A stretch of 64,000 bases of DNA from Bacteroidota bacterium. Its GTDB lineage: Bacteria; Bacteroidota; Bacteroidia; Bacteroidales; Paludibacteraceae. The notes beneath the pieces were generated by a model. That model was not told the DNA's origin and did not search any database. It was given only the letters and a program-made list of their open reading frames with translations. The DNA lies in the NCBI GenBank assembly GCA_023391625.1, contig JAEWAN010000025.1, forward strand, positions 1 to 64,000, written 5' to 3'. How positions within the stretch are numbered: the first letter of the stretch is position 1; each line of letters begins with the position of its first letter. Shown here piece by piece: positions 7,346 to 15,577 of the stretch. A program made the position numbers and the translations under genes.

Positions 7346-9525
7346 AACTATATATACTCTCTATCCTTTTTCTTTTTGTTGTAAGTATGTCTTTTTCCCG
7401 GGAAAGGATGCTTATTTATAATGCGGACCGGATTATGTACGAATCGTTGCTTACCGATGTGGACAGCATAAAATTCAGGAATAATTCATCCTTTTTTAAT
7501 TTTACCGATGGAGTGCTGGGAATCCCGGTTTCCGAGATAGACAGCATAACTTTTGTTGATGCAGCGGCAGGCGAGCCGGATGATGTTGTTTATATCATGT
7601 ATAATGGCGACCAGGTGACGGTAATCAATCCTTTTGAAGAAAATGTGAACATAACGGCCGAGGGTTGCCGGGTGTCTGTGACTGTCGGGTCTGGCCTTAG
7701 CGGAATAGAATACAGGCTTTCCGGGCAGACTACGGACGGTTCTTTTACTTTTGGCAGCGATGTACCGGCTACTTTGCATATGAGCGATTTGGTGCTTGCT
7801 TCTTCGTCCGGTGCAGCTGTAAATGTGACAACGGAGCCGACGGTTACTTTGTTTGTTTCCGGGGAAAATAAGTTGTCTGATGTCGAAGGCAGTACACAAA
7901 ATGGTGTGATAACCAGTCTGGGAAATCTGGTTTTTGCGGGAAGCGGTGAGTTGCTGCTGAATAGTAAATATAAACACGCTGTCGCCAGTTTAGGGTGCGT
8001 AACGGTGGAGGGTGGAAACGTGGTTGTGGAATCTGCCGTGACGGACGGAATTCACTCTGAAGGTTTCATTATGAAAGGGGGAATGCTGGATATTAACCCT
8101 GGTAGTGACGGTATTGATGCTGGTGGAGGAGCGGTGGTTGTTACAAACGGTACGATACGGGTTGTTTCAACGAGTGACGATGTGAAAGGCATAAAAGGAG
8201 ATGGTATAATAACAATAAACGGGGGTGTGGTGGATATTTCTGTGAGCGGTGCGCAATCCAAAGGTATGAGCAGTAAAAAAGATATTCTTTTGAATGGAGG
8301 AAGTGTTTCGGTTGTAGCTTCGGGTAAAACTGTGCTTGAGAGTAGCGGAAGCGGGTATGATCCTTCTTATTGTACGGGCGTGAAAGGTGCGGGGAGTCTT
8401 ATTGTAAACGGAGGAAATGTGACGGTGGAATGTACCGCTTCCAATAACGGAGGAAAAGGCCTTTCGGCAGATGGTGATATTGTAATAAATGATGGCATCG
8501 TCTCTGTGACTACAGCCGGGAATGGAGAAACTTATACCAATGAATCAGGGAGTGCGGATTCTTATACATCTTCTTGTTTGAAAAGCGATGCCGGAATTTC
8601 CATACTGGGCGGTACTGTTAATTGTACCAGTACCGGAAACGGAGGAAAAGGAATTTCTGCTGATGGTGAAATAATATTGGGGATTGCCGGTGCGGATAAT
8701 GCTTCGCTTATACTGAACGTAAATACATCCGGTGAACGTTTTTACGTGTCTGGCAGCTCCGGTGGAGGAGGCGGACGTCCCGGCGGTGGCGGATGGGGTG
8801 GCGAGAATGCTGATTACGCTAATCCGAAGGCGATAAAGAGTGAAGGCGATTTTACAGTAAACAGTGGAACGATACGGGTGGTTTGTTCTCAAAGCGATGA
8901 AGGTGGAGAGGGAATGGAGAGTAAGTCTGTTCTTACAATAAACGGAGGGGATATAGGGATAAAAGCCTATGACGACTGTATAAATGCTTCCAGCCACATA
9001 CAAATAAATGGAGGATATGTGTATTGCGTATCATCCGGAAATGATGCTATTGACAGTAACGGAACGTTGACTATCAGCGGTGGAACGGTGATAGCTAACG
9101 GGACAAGTTCTCCGGAGGGAGGTTTTGACTGTGACAATAATCGTTTTACAATTTCCGGTGGTATTGTGGTAGGTACGGGGGGATCAAACAGTACACCGAA
9201 TGCAGGAACTCAAAAATCCGTGCGTTATACGGCTGCTGTGCCAGGCGAGGCTATGTGCATAAAAAATGCTTCCGGTGATGTTATTTTGATGTATCAGCTT
9301 CCGGTATTTTCTTCTTCCGGAGGAGGGGGAGCGCCGGGAGGCGGTTCTTCCCGGATGGATTTCGTCTTTTCCGATCCGGAGCTTGTACCGGGTAGTTATA
9401 CTTTACATTATGGAGGAACAATTTCTGGCGGAACAACGTTAAATGGTTATAATACAGGAGGAACGTATTCCGGCGGTTCAACTAAAAATTTTACGGTAGG
9501 AAGTTCGGTTTTAACTTCTATATAA
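7342..9525 (+). CDS. Surface beta-helix protein, Cthe_2159-type carbohydrate-binding domain
   Basis: A 727-residue exported protein with a signal peptide (LYILSILFLFVVSMSFS). An N-terminal module with two DSI(K/T)F-type strands (residues 40-75) is followed by a long right-handed beta-helix built from repeated turns of the form NGG-x-(V/I)-x-(V/I)-x-x-x-G, rich in Gly, Ser and Asp. This matches the Cthe_2159 family, whose founder binds acidic polysaccharide and calcium. Two glycine-rich loops (GGGGGRPGGGGWGG near 474-487 and a second near 660) interrupt the helix, as in relatives. No C-terminal sorting tail is visible; its partner upstream, read through an ATGA overlap, carries one. Followed by a terminator and then a LytS/LytTR pair, an arrangement I recall from other Bacteroidales. 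Probably a surface adhesin. Confidence 0.8.
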   Translation: MKLYILSILFLFVVSMSFSRERMLIYNADRIMYESLLTDVDSIKFRNNSSFFNFTDGVLGIPVSEIDSITFVDAAAGEPDDVVYIMYNGDQVTVINPFEENVNITAEGCRVSVTVGSGLSGIEYRLSGQTTDGSFTFGSDVPATLHMSDLVLASSSGAAVNVTTEPTVTLFVSGENKLSDVEGSTQNGVITSLGNLVFAGSGELLLNSKYKHAVASLGCVTVEGGNVVVESAVTDGIHSEGFIMKGGMLDINPGSDGIDAGGGAVVVTNGTIRVVSTSDDVKGIKGDGIITINGGVVDISVSGAQSKGMSSKKDILLNGGSVSVVASGKTVLESSGSGYDPSYCTGVKGAGSLIVNGGNVTVECTASNNGGKGLSADGDIVINDGIVSVTTAGNGETYTNESGSADSYTSSCLKSDAGISILGGTVNCTSTGNGGKGISADGEIILGIAGADNASLILNVNTSGERFYVSGSSGGGGGRPGGGGWGGENADYANPKAIKSEGDFTVNSGTIRVVCSQSDEGGEGMESKSVLTINGGDIGIKAYDDCINASSHIQINGGYVYCVSSGNDAIDSNGTLTISGGTVIANGTSSPEGGFDCDNNRFTISGGIVVGTGGSNSTPNAGTQKSVRYTAAVPGEAMCIKNASGDVILMYQLPVFSSSGGGGAPGGGSSRMDFVFSDPELVPGSYTLHYGGTISGGTTLNGYNTGGTYSGGSTKNFTVGSSVLTSI

Positions 9526-9565
9526 AATAATAAGTACTTGTTTCATTTAGGTTTTCATGAGGGGG

Positions 9566-9612
9566 CATACCGGCAAGTGTTGATGGGGTTGAGTATTGCC
9601 GGTATGTTTTTT
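9566..9612 (+). terminator. Intrinsic terminator/attenuator just before lytS
   Basis: An 11-bp GC-rich perfect stem (cataccggcaa, 9566-9576, with 9596-9606) and a T run at 9606-9612. The lytS-type ATG lies only 10 bp beyond it, so transcripts of the kinase must either start in between (no room) or read through. Confidence 0.8.
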
Positions 9613-9622
9613 CTGACGGGTT

Positions 9623-10777
9623 ATGGTAAAAAAGAATAGAATATATCATTTTGAAATAGCATTATATGTCTTTATTACTTTAGTAGTGTTGGCTGTGCCG
9701 CTATTTATGGGCTTGAAGGACGGGCATGACTGGAGCATGGTGTTTCGTGAGTGGAGAAGCCTGATACCTTATTTTATTATATTTCTTGTCAATAATTTTG
9801 TCTTTGTCCCTAAACTGTTGTTTCGCTCAAGATATTCAACTTATATCCTGTCTTGTATCGGATTATTACTTGTAATAACTTTTTTGAATAATTTCTTACT
9901 GGAATCAAGGCGTTTGTCTTTTCCAGTTCATGACAACAAAGGGGAGAGGGGGCGCTATGAACGGCCGGTAGAGGGTAGGACCAGGCCTGTGGATGCTCCC
10001 ACTCCTCCTTTTGATTTTGCCGATAGACCTGCCGGGAATAAGCATCCTATGCCACCCCATATAATATTTTTTAATATCGGGGTTTTTATCATTGGTTTCC
10101 TGATTATCGGTTTTAATTCCGGAGTCAAGGTTTTTGTTTATTGGATGAATGAACAGGAGGAGCAGGGAGAGAAAGAGCGCCATTATCTCACTACGGAGCT
10201 GGCTTTGCTGAAACACCAGGTTAGTCCTCATTTTTTTATGAATACCCTGAATAATATTCATGCGCTGGTGGATATTGATTCGGAACAGGCAAAGGATGCG
10301 ATTATTAAATTGTCCCGTTTGATGCGTTACCTGCTGTATGAAACGGATTCGGATAAAGTGCTTTTGTCCCGGGAAATCGGGTTCATGGAGAGCTATCTGG
10401 ATTTAATGCGCTTACGTTATGAAAGTTCTCGGCTTTCGCTGAATATATCCTATCCGGAGGATACGCAAAAAATAGTTGTACCTTCGTTATTGTTTTTGCC
10501 TTTAATAGAGAACTCTTTCAAACATGGGGTGGATAATAACCGGGCTTCTTTTGTGGATGTTCATTTTAAAATACAGGAGGAAAGCTTGATTCTGATTATT
10601 AAAAACAGTAACTATGCGAGGAAGAAGTCTGATCTTGACGAGACTTCCGGTATTGGGCTGGAAAATATCCGGAAACGTTTGAATCTTATTTATAAAACAA
10701 ATTATATTCTGTTGATAAATCCCGGGGATGAGGTATATGAAGTCTCACTGGCTATTCCGGTGGAAAGAATCCCTTAA
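9623..10777 (+). CDS. LytS-family sensor histidine kinase
   Basis: A 384-residue inner-membrane kinase. Four hydrophobic segments (about residues 10-30, 47-62, 71-92 and 148-166) precede a His_kinase domain with the H-box motif QVSPHFFMNTLNN (phospho-acceptor His near 203). The ATP-binding domain shows LIENSFKHG as N-box and SGIGLENIRKRL as G-box. A Pro/Arg-rich stretch (about residues 110-140) lies between transmembrane segments three and four. It would phosphorylate the LytTR regulator encoded 16 bp downstream. Its signal is not deducible. The gene lies immediately downstream of a terminator, so its expression may depend on read-through from the surface-protein operon. Confidence 0.92.
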   Translation: MVKKNRIYHFEIALYVFITLVVLAVPLFMGLKDGHDWSMVFREWRSLIPYFIIFLVNNFVFVPKLLFRSRYSTYILSCIGLLLVITFLNNFLLESRRLSFPVHDNKGERGRYERPVEGRTRPVDAPTPPFDFADRPAGNKHPMPPHIIFFNIGVFIIGFLIIGFNSGVKVFVYWMNEQEEQGEKERHYLTTELALLKHQVSPHFFMNTLNNIHALVDIDSEQAKDAIIKLSRLMRYLLYETDSDKVLLSREIGFMESYLDLMRLRYESSRLSLNISYPEDTQKIVVPSLLFLPLIENSFKHGVDNNRASFVDVHFKIQEESLILIIKNSNYARKKSDLDETSGIGLENIRKRLNLIYKTNYILLINPGDEVYEVSLAIPVERIP

Positions 10778-10793
10778 AATAGAGTGAATATTT

Positions 10794-11507
10794 ATGAAAT
10801 GCATGATTTTGGATGATGAACCGTTGGCTCGCAAGCAGATACAAGCCTATGTGGAGCGTACGCCCTTCCTTACCATGGGGTGTAGCGTAGGCGATTCGCT
10901 TCGGGCGCTGGAAGCTTTTTACGAAACGGAACCGGATTTGCTTTTCGTGGATATTAATATGCCGGAGCTGAATGGAATGGATTTTGTTAAACTGCTAAAG
11001 AATCCGTGCCTTGTTATATTCACCACGGCTTATAGTGATTATGCGTTGGAGAGCTACCGGGTGGATGCCGTGGATTATCTGCTAAAGCCAGTCAGTTATC
11101 CGGATTTTTTGAGATCAGCCAATAAGGCCAGGCAACTTTATGAATTGAAAAATCTGCCGGAGATAACGGTAAAGTCAACGGAGGAATATCTTTTTGTCAA
11201 GTCGGACTCCTCCTTGGTGCGGATTAAGTATGCTGATATTGATTATATTGAGGGTATGCGTGAATACATTCGGATTTTTTTATCCAATGGAACGAAGGTC
11301 ATGTCCTTGTTAAGTATGAAAGTGCTGGAAGAACGTTTACCGAGAGATGTGTTTATGCGGGTACATCGGTCGTATATCGTGAACCTGAATAAAATTACGG
11401 TTATAGAACGCCACCGCATTGTGTTTAATAAACGGATAGTCCCTGTTGGAGAACAATATAAAGATGCGCTGGAGCAGCATATAAAGAAAAATTTTTTCGG
11501 TAGGTAA
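10794..11507 (+). CDS. LytTR-family response regulator
   Basis: A 237-residue DNA-binding response regulator. The receiver domain has the acidic pair D7-D8, the phospho-acceptor Asp53 (FVDINMP), Thr near 78 (IFTTAYSDYA) and Lys near 98 (LLKPV). The LytTR domain follows from about residue 135 with the family signatures DIDYIEGMREYIRI and MRVHRSYIVNL. It pairs with the LytS-type kinase immediately upstream. Family knowledge: LytTR proteins bind direct repeats near promoters of surface or exopolysaccharide genes. The beta-helix adhesin operon next door is the obvious candidate target, which is inference. Confidence 0.93.
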   Translation: MKCMILDDEPLARKQIQAYVERTPFLTMGCSVGDSLRALEAFYETEPDLLFVDINMPELNGMDFVKLLKNPCLVIFTTAYSDYALESYRVDAVDYLLKPVSYPDFLRSANKARQLYELKNLPEITVKSTEEYLFVKSDSSLVRIKYADIDYIEGMREYIRIFLSNGTKVMSLLSMKVLEERLPRDVFMRVHRSYIVNLNKITVIERHRIVFNKRIVPVGEQYKDALEQHIKKNFFGR

Positions 11508-11756
11508 TGCTGTTTCCCTCTGCCTTATAATATACGGTCTGTTTATTTTGAATTCGGGTTTATTCTTCCCTTTTTATCTCCTTGATTTTTTGTCATGTAA
11601 AATATGCCGTAGGTAAGTGCTTTGCGGGGCGTGAGATGTTTTGTCGGAAATAAACCGGCGTCCGGGTAATTTTTATAATTCTTGTTTTTTACTCTTGCCG
11701 TATCCCCTGTTTTTTATTTTAATTGTATTTCTTTTTTAGTTTTCTTTCTAATTTCC

Positions 11757-11764
11757 TATATTTG
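11757..11764 (+). promoter_or_regulatory. -7 box for the Rid-fold gene
   Basis: TATATTTG, full match to TAnnTTTG, 21 bp before the ATG at 11786 and downstream of the alternative ATG at 11723. The rest of the 278-bp gap after the LytTR gene is T-rich and shows nothing else I can name. Confidence 0.6.
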
Positions 11765-11785
11765 AGAGGGAAAAAAGAATTTCTT

Positions 11786-12931
11786 ATGGAATATAAAACA
11801 TTATGCTGGGACGATCTGGCTGTGAAAATAACATTAAGTGTGTTTCGTCCGGAAGGGAATAAGGCTAAGGAGTACCATGTGATGGCTCAGGTACAGGATT
11901 TGTTTCTTCCGGTGGAGGTTCAGTTTCAGCAGTTGGAGTCGGCTTTGACCCGTTTGGCTGGGTCGGAAGAGATGGGTGGGGCGGTGCTTGTATGGAAACG
12001 TTATTTCCTGAGCGATGCCCTTAACCAGTGTAATCTGTTGCCTCAGGGAGAGACGGCAGCTACTTCTATCGTGCAACAGGCCGTTCTGAATGGGGCGAAG
12101 GTGGCTTTATGGGCTTATTGGGTAGAAGGAGCGGTTTTGTCGCTGACCTCGCGGGGCAGTGTGAAAATGTCGCGGCCGGATTATGACCACCTTTATACGG
12201 TCCAGCTACATTGCAGGCAGAGGAATGAGGCCATGGAAACTTATTATATTTTTGATGAATATACGGAGGAGTTGGCGTTGCACGACTGTACGCTGAAAGA
12301 AAACTGTGTACGGACGTGGATTTATGTGCATGGGGTAGATGTGCATTACCAACGGATGGCTAATGCCCGGAAGGCTTATTTTGAAAAGGAGGGGCTGACG
12401 GATAAAACCCATTATATTGCGAGTACCGGTATTGAGGGTAAGTATATTTATCCTGATTCTATTGTGCAGATGGATGCTTATGCAGTAAAGGGACTTCGGG
12501 AAGGACAGATTACCTTCCTGAAAGGTTTGGAGCATTTAAGCCCTACGATAGATTACGGGGTGACTTTTGAACGTGCTACGGCTGTGGATTACGGAGACCG
12601 CCGTCATATCTATGTTTCCGGAACCGGTAGTTTGAATAATAAGAGCGAAGTGGTGTATCCCGGAAATATATTGAAACAACTGTCCCATAGCCTTGAAAAC
12701 GTATGCGCTTTGCTGGAAGAAGGCGGAGCCGGTGTGAATGATGTGGCGCTGTTTGTTGTTTATTTACGTGATACGGCGGACTATGAACGGGTAAATGATT
12801 ATATGAATTCGTATTATCCGCAAGTGCCGAATGTGATTGTTTGGGCTCCTTTTCATCGCCCGGAATTGCTGGTACAGGTAGAATGTATTGCGGTAAAGCC
12901 TGCTGAAAATGCTGCTTTCCCTGACTTTTAG
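11786..12931 (+). CDS. Tandem Rid-fold (YjgF/chorismatase-like) protein, copy 1
   Basis: A 381-residue cytoplasmic protein with two related halves. Residues 1-120 contain VLVWKRYFLSDALNQ and residues 230-375 contain YGVTFERATAVDYGDRRHIYVSGT and the typical Rid-like ending VYLRDTADYE with a late VECIAVK strand. Single-domain Rid proteins deaminate reactive enamines, while longer members of this fold include chorismatases; which chemistry applies here is unknown. The window holds a second copy at 38357-39496 with long stretches of identity, for example GVDVHY, STGIEGKY and VIVWAP. The start at 11786 was chosen over 11723 because the extra residues are hydrophobic and lie upstream of the promoter box. 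No operon partner. Confidence 0.75.
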   Translation: MEYKTLCWDDLAVKITLSVFRPEGNKAKEYHVMAQVQDLFLPVEVQFQQLESALTRLAGSEEMGGAVLVWKRYFLSDALNQCNLLPQGETAATSIVQQAVLNGAKVALWAYWVEGAVLSLTSRGSVKMSRPDYDHLYTVQLHCRQRNEAMETYYIFDEYTEELALHDCTLKENCVRTWIYVHGVDVHYQRMANARKAYFEKEGLTDKTHYIASTGIEGKYIYPDSIVQMDAYAVKGLREGQITFLKGLEHLSPTIDYGVTFERATAVDYGDRRHIYVSGTGSLNNKSEVVYPGNILKQLSHSLENVCALLEEGGAGVNDVALFVVYLRDTADYERVNDYMNSYYPQVPNVIVWAPFHRPELLVQVECIAVKPAENAAFPDF

Positions 12932-13001
12932 AAATATCCAGGCGTTTATTGGGCGGTTTTGATTATCAGTGGTTTATTGTTTTTTTTCGATGTTTTTGAT
13001 T

Positions 13002-13045
13002 AATGACAAGGGATATTCTTGAAAACAGAATATCCCCTTGTCATT
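13002..13045. repeat. Hairpin between convergent genes
   Basis: An inverted repeat of 17-18 bp with one bulged base (aatgacaagg-gatattc and its complement) separated by about 8 nt. Neither side has a downstream T run, so it is a weak or factor-assisted terminator candidate for the convergent Rid-fold and kdsB genes. Confidence 0.55.
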
Positions 13046-13094
13046 GATGATATGGCTATAATACTAAAGTAGCAATTTGCACAGTCGAGCCTGC

Positions 13095-13850
13095 TTATAG
13101 AAACAGTTCTTTTACTTTTTCCAGGTCTTCCGGAGTGTCTATGCCTACGGATTCAACGTCAGTGTAGCCTACTTTGATTTTTAAGCCGTTTTCCAGCCAA
13201 CGTAATTGTTCCAGGGATTCTGCCAGTTCGAGTGGGGTTTGAGGCAGGCTGGTTACCTTACGGAGTACATCAGTACGATAAGCGTATATGCCGATATGTT
13301 TGTAGAAATGATGTAGTTTTGTCCAGTCGTAAGTTTCTTTCCCGCGTAAATAAGGAATTACGGAACGGCTGAAGTAGAGGGCGTAATTATCAAGGCTTAC
13401 TACCACCTTTGGGTTATTAGGGTTGGATAAAAATTCATAACCGTCTCTTTCCCTGACTTTGGTGGCGAGAGTCGCTATTTCTGTTTTGTCGTCATCAAAA
13501 CAAGCCTGCAATGTGTTGATTTGTTCCGGTTGGATAAAAGGCTCGTCTCCCTGTATGTTTATAATGACGTCAAACTCTTTTCCTGTTTTGGTATATGCCT
13601 CGTAACAACGGTCGGTACCGCTTTTATGGTGTGATGAGGTCATTATAGCGTTTCCTCCGAATGATTGTACGGCGTCATATATGCGTTGGTCGTCCGTAGC
13701 AACATATACGTCGGTCAAAACTTTGGAAGCCTGTTCATAAACGCGTTGTATCATGTATTTTCCTCCTATCTGTACAAGGGGTTTCCCTGGAAAACGGGTG
13801 GAGGCATAACGTGAGGGAATAATCCCTACAAAACGTAAATTATTAGTCAT
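13095..13850 (-). CDS. kdsB: 3-deoxy-manno-octulosonate cytidylyltransferase (CMP-KDO synthetase)
   Basis: Activates KDO with CTP for the inner core of lipopolysaccharide, in the cytoplasm. The 251-residue protein from ATG at 13850 begins MTNNLRFVGIIPSRYAST and shows the nucleotidyltransferase signature SRYASTRFPGKPL, the metal-binding QGDEPF, and HIGIYAYR. Length equals the family norm. A longer open frame runs back to 14084, but that part overlaps the DUF4105 gene in another frame and has no family counterpart. It follows the DUF4105 gene with an 8-bp gap, so the two form an operon from the promoter at 15108-15115. Confidence 0.95.
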   Translation of the reverse strand: MTNNLRFVGIIPSRYASTRFPGKPLVQIGGKYMIQRVYEQASKVLTDVYVATDDQRIYDAVQSFGGNAIMTSSHHKSGTDRCYEAYTKTGKEFDVIINIQGDEPFIQPEQINTLQACFDDDKTEIATLATKVRERDGYEFLSNPNNPKVVVSLDNYALYFSRSVIPYLRGKETYDWTKLHHFYKHIGIYAYRTDVLRKVTSLPQTPLELAESLEQLRWLENGLKIKVGYTDVESVGIDTPEDLEKVKELFL

Positions 13851-13858
13851 AGTGAATT

Positions 13859-15088
13859 TTATTTGCTTGATATTTTTATTTGCTTTTCTCCGTATATCTT
13901 GATTCCTTTTTTCAGTCTTGTGTTTATGTAATTTAGTGTTCGTGCCATCAGTAGTAGAATATAGGGAATAAACGCAACATTCAATGCCTGTTTGGAGGAG
14001 GCGAAAATGATGAATGCCGTTAATATAAACACTAAGTTGACACATTGCAGGCAAAAAGTAATGAGACGCATCGGCTTTATCCATTGTATTATCCCGACAA
14101 TCAGGAATAATGGGCTAAGCCATAGGATGTTATAGTTTTCTCCGACTACAGGGTGAATGGATATGAACATCAGATAGAAAATGATGCAGCCTATAAGCCC
14201 GGTAGCAATGTAAAGTATGGAATCAAAAGTTTTGTATAGATAATGGAATTTCTTGCTGTTGAAACATGCCAGCAGTCCTAACAACAGAAAAAATGTGCAT
14301 ACTGGAAACGGACGGAATAGGAGGAAAGTTTCCTTGGTTTCTTCCGGACGTTTTTGTACCAGAATATGAGTATCGGAAACCGCAGGGCGGGTTTCATCAC
14401 CGGTATTGCTTACTACGGTAGCTGCCTGCAGTTCTTTCATTAATACTTCCGGCAGGAACATGCTCTCTTTTCTGGAGGCCAGTTGGTCGGATTCTGCTCC
14501 GAATATCATGTCTATACCGAATTTCAGCCAAGTGTTGGTTCCTACATATACTTCTACCCATTCCCTGAAAGTCAGCGGTTCTTCCTGTAATTTGAATTCT
14601 ACCCGGTTACTGTCATTGAAAGCCTCAAGTATTTTGTCACGGGGGCGGGTGGCGCAGTTGTCGAATATAAAATTATAACGGTAAGTTTTGTTTTCCGGCC
14701 TAAGGTTGATGAATAGTGCGTTGATAATCTCTTCCTTCTCTGCCTGGGTGAAGTTTAATTTTTGTTCCCATACGGTAGAGTTGCGTTCAATATAGTCTGG
14801 TAGGAAATATTTAAAGTCGTAAACGGCCAGCAGGTAGTCGGTAGCGCCTTTGATGAACTTAGCGTAGAAATTGTCCGTATTAAAATCGAATATTCCGTAA
14901 TTGAATACGATATCTATATCATTCACCGGGTCTTTTACCCGTATGGCCGTATGTCCGAAGCGGGCATACACCTCTTTTCCCGGCGAGCAGGTAATTAAAC
15001 TTACTTCTGTGGAGTCACTGAATTTTTGTGCCTGAATAGAACCAATGGCAAGTAAAACGAATGAGGTTAAGAGAAAAAATTTCTTCAT
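13859..15088 (-). CDS. DUF4105 (Lnb-like N-terminal) envelope protein
   Basis: A 409-residue envelope protein: signal peptide ending in SIQAQ near residue 21, then a periplasmic DUF4105 domain (residues 25-210) with VYARFGHTAIRV, FNYGIFDF, and the conserved FDNCATRPRD. The FGHTAIR His and the DNCATR Cys are the residues expected for a papain-like (NlpC/P60-related) arrangement, so hydrolase activity is possible but not shown. Five or so transmembrane segments fill the C-terminal half (from about residue 260). It is the first gene of a two-gene operon with kdsB, which links it by context to outer-envelope biogenesis. Confidence 0.85.
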   Translation of the reverse strand: MKKFFLLTSFVLLAIGSIQAQKFSDSTEVSLITCSPGKEVYARFGHTAIRVKDPVNDIDIVFNYGIFDFNTDNFYAKFIKGATDYLLAVYDFKYFLPDYIERNSTVWEQKLNFTQAEKEEIINALFINLRPENKTYRYNFIFDNCATRPRDKILEAFNDSNRVEFKLQEEPLTFREWVEVYVGTNTWLKFGIDMIFGAESDQLASRKESMFLPEVLMKELQAATVVSNTGDETRPAVSDTHILVQKRPEETKETFLLFRPFPVCTFFLLLGLLACFNSKKFHYLYKTFDSILYIATGLIGCIIFYLMFISIHPVVGENYNILWLSPLFLIVGIIQWIKPMRLITFCLQCVNLVFILTAFIIFASSKQALNVAFIPYILLLMARTLNYINTRLKKGIKIYGEKQIKISSK

Positions 15089-15107
15089 AATTTGTTTTTA
15101 ATAGCCA

Positions 15108-15115
15108 CAAAAGTA
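15108..15115 (-). promoter_or_regulatory. -7 box for the DUF4105-kdsB operon
   Basis: Minus-strand TACTTTTG, full match to TAnnTTTG, 20 bp before the ATG at 15088. Confidence 0.6.
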
Positions 15116-15577
15116 CGATTATTTCTCCTATTTCCCGTACGCATATTTTATAATTTGTTGTCTTATCAATTTGATGTTTAATTAAATGTATAGGAATGAT
15201 GATGAATTTTATTTTTTAATATTATTATACAATTTATATAATATAAAGGGGTGTATGAAAACATTTTTGCAACTAATATTGTTCTTTTATAAAACATATA
15301 TGTATGCAGGTCGCTTCTGTTTGTTATATGGTTGATATAATGGAAGTTCTGTGCTGTGAGAAAGAAAGAAGTGCAGGCATAGGGAAGCTCGTTTTATTGA
15401 TATAATCGGCCTTTTACAGCTTGTGGGGAATTTCTTTTTTTGTGAATTAGTAAAAAAAGTAAAAAAGAATTCTTTAAATGGAGTGTTATATCATGAAAAG
15501 TTCTATTTTTGTAGGCAGATTAGAAGTGAAATAATCATTAGAGATTAATTATACGAATACACAAAACACTATTTTTT
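15116..15577. other. AT-rich divergent intergenic region with a promoter for the TPR lipoprotein
   Basis: This gap separates divergent genes. A full TAnnTTTG match (TATTTTTG) lies at 15504-15511 on the plus strand, 67 bp before the lipoprotein ATG. The remaining sequence, especially 15170-15300, is very AT-rich. I see no gene, RNA or repeat in it. Confidence 0.5.

Noticed and set aside
13002..13045. Terminator of the Rid-fold gene
   Set aside because: The hairpin is good but no T run follows on either strand, so it is listed as an inverted repeat only.
13851..14084. Longer N-terminus for KdsB
   Set aside because: It overlaps the DUF4105 gene in another frame and the family begins at MTNNLRFVGIIPSRY.
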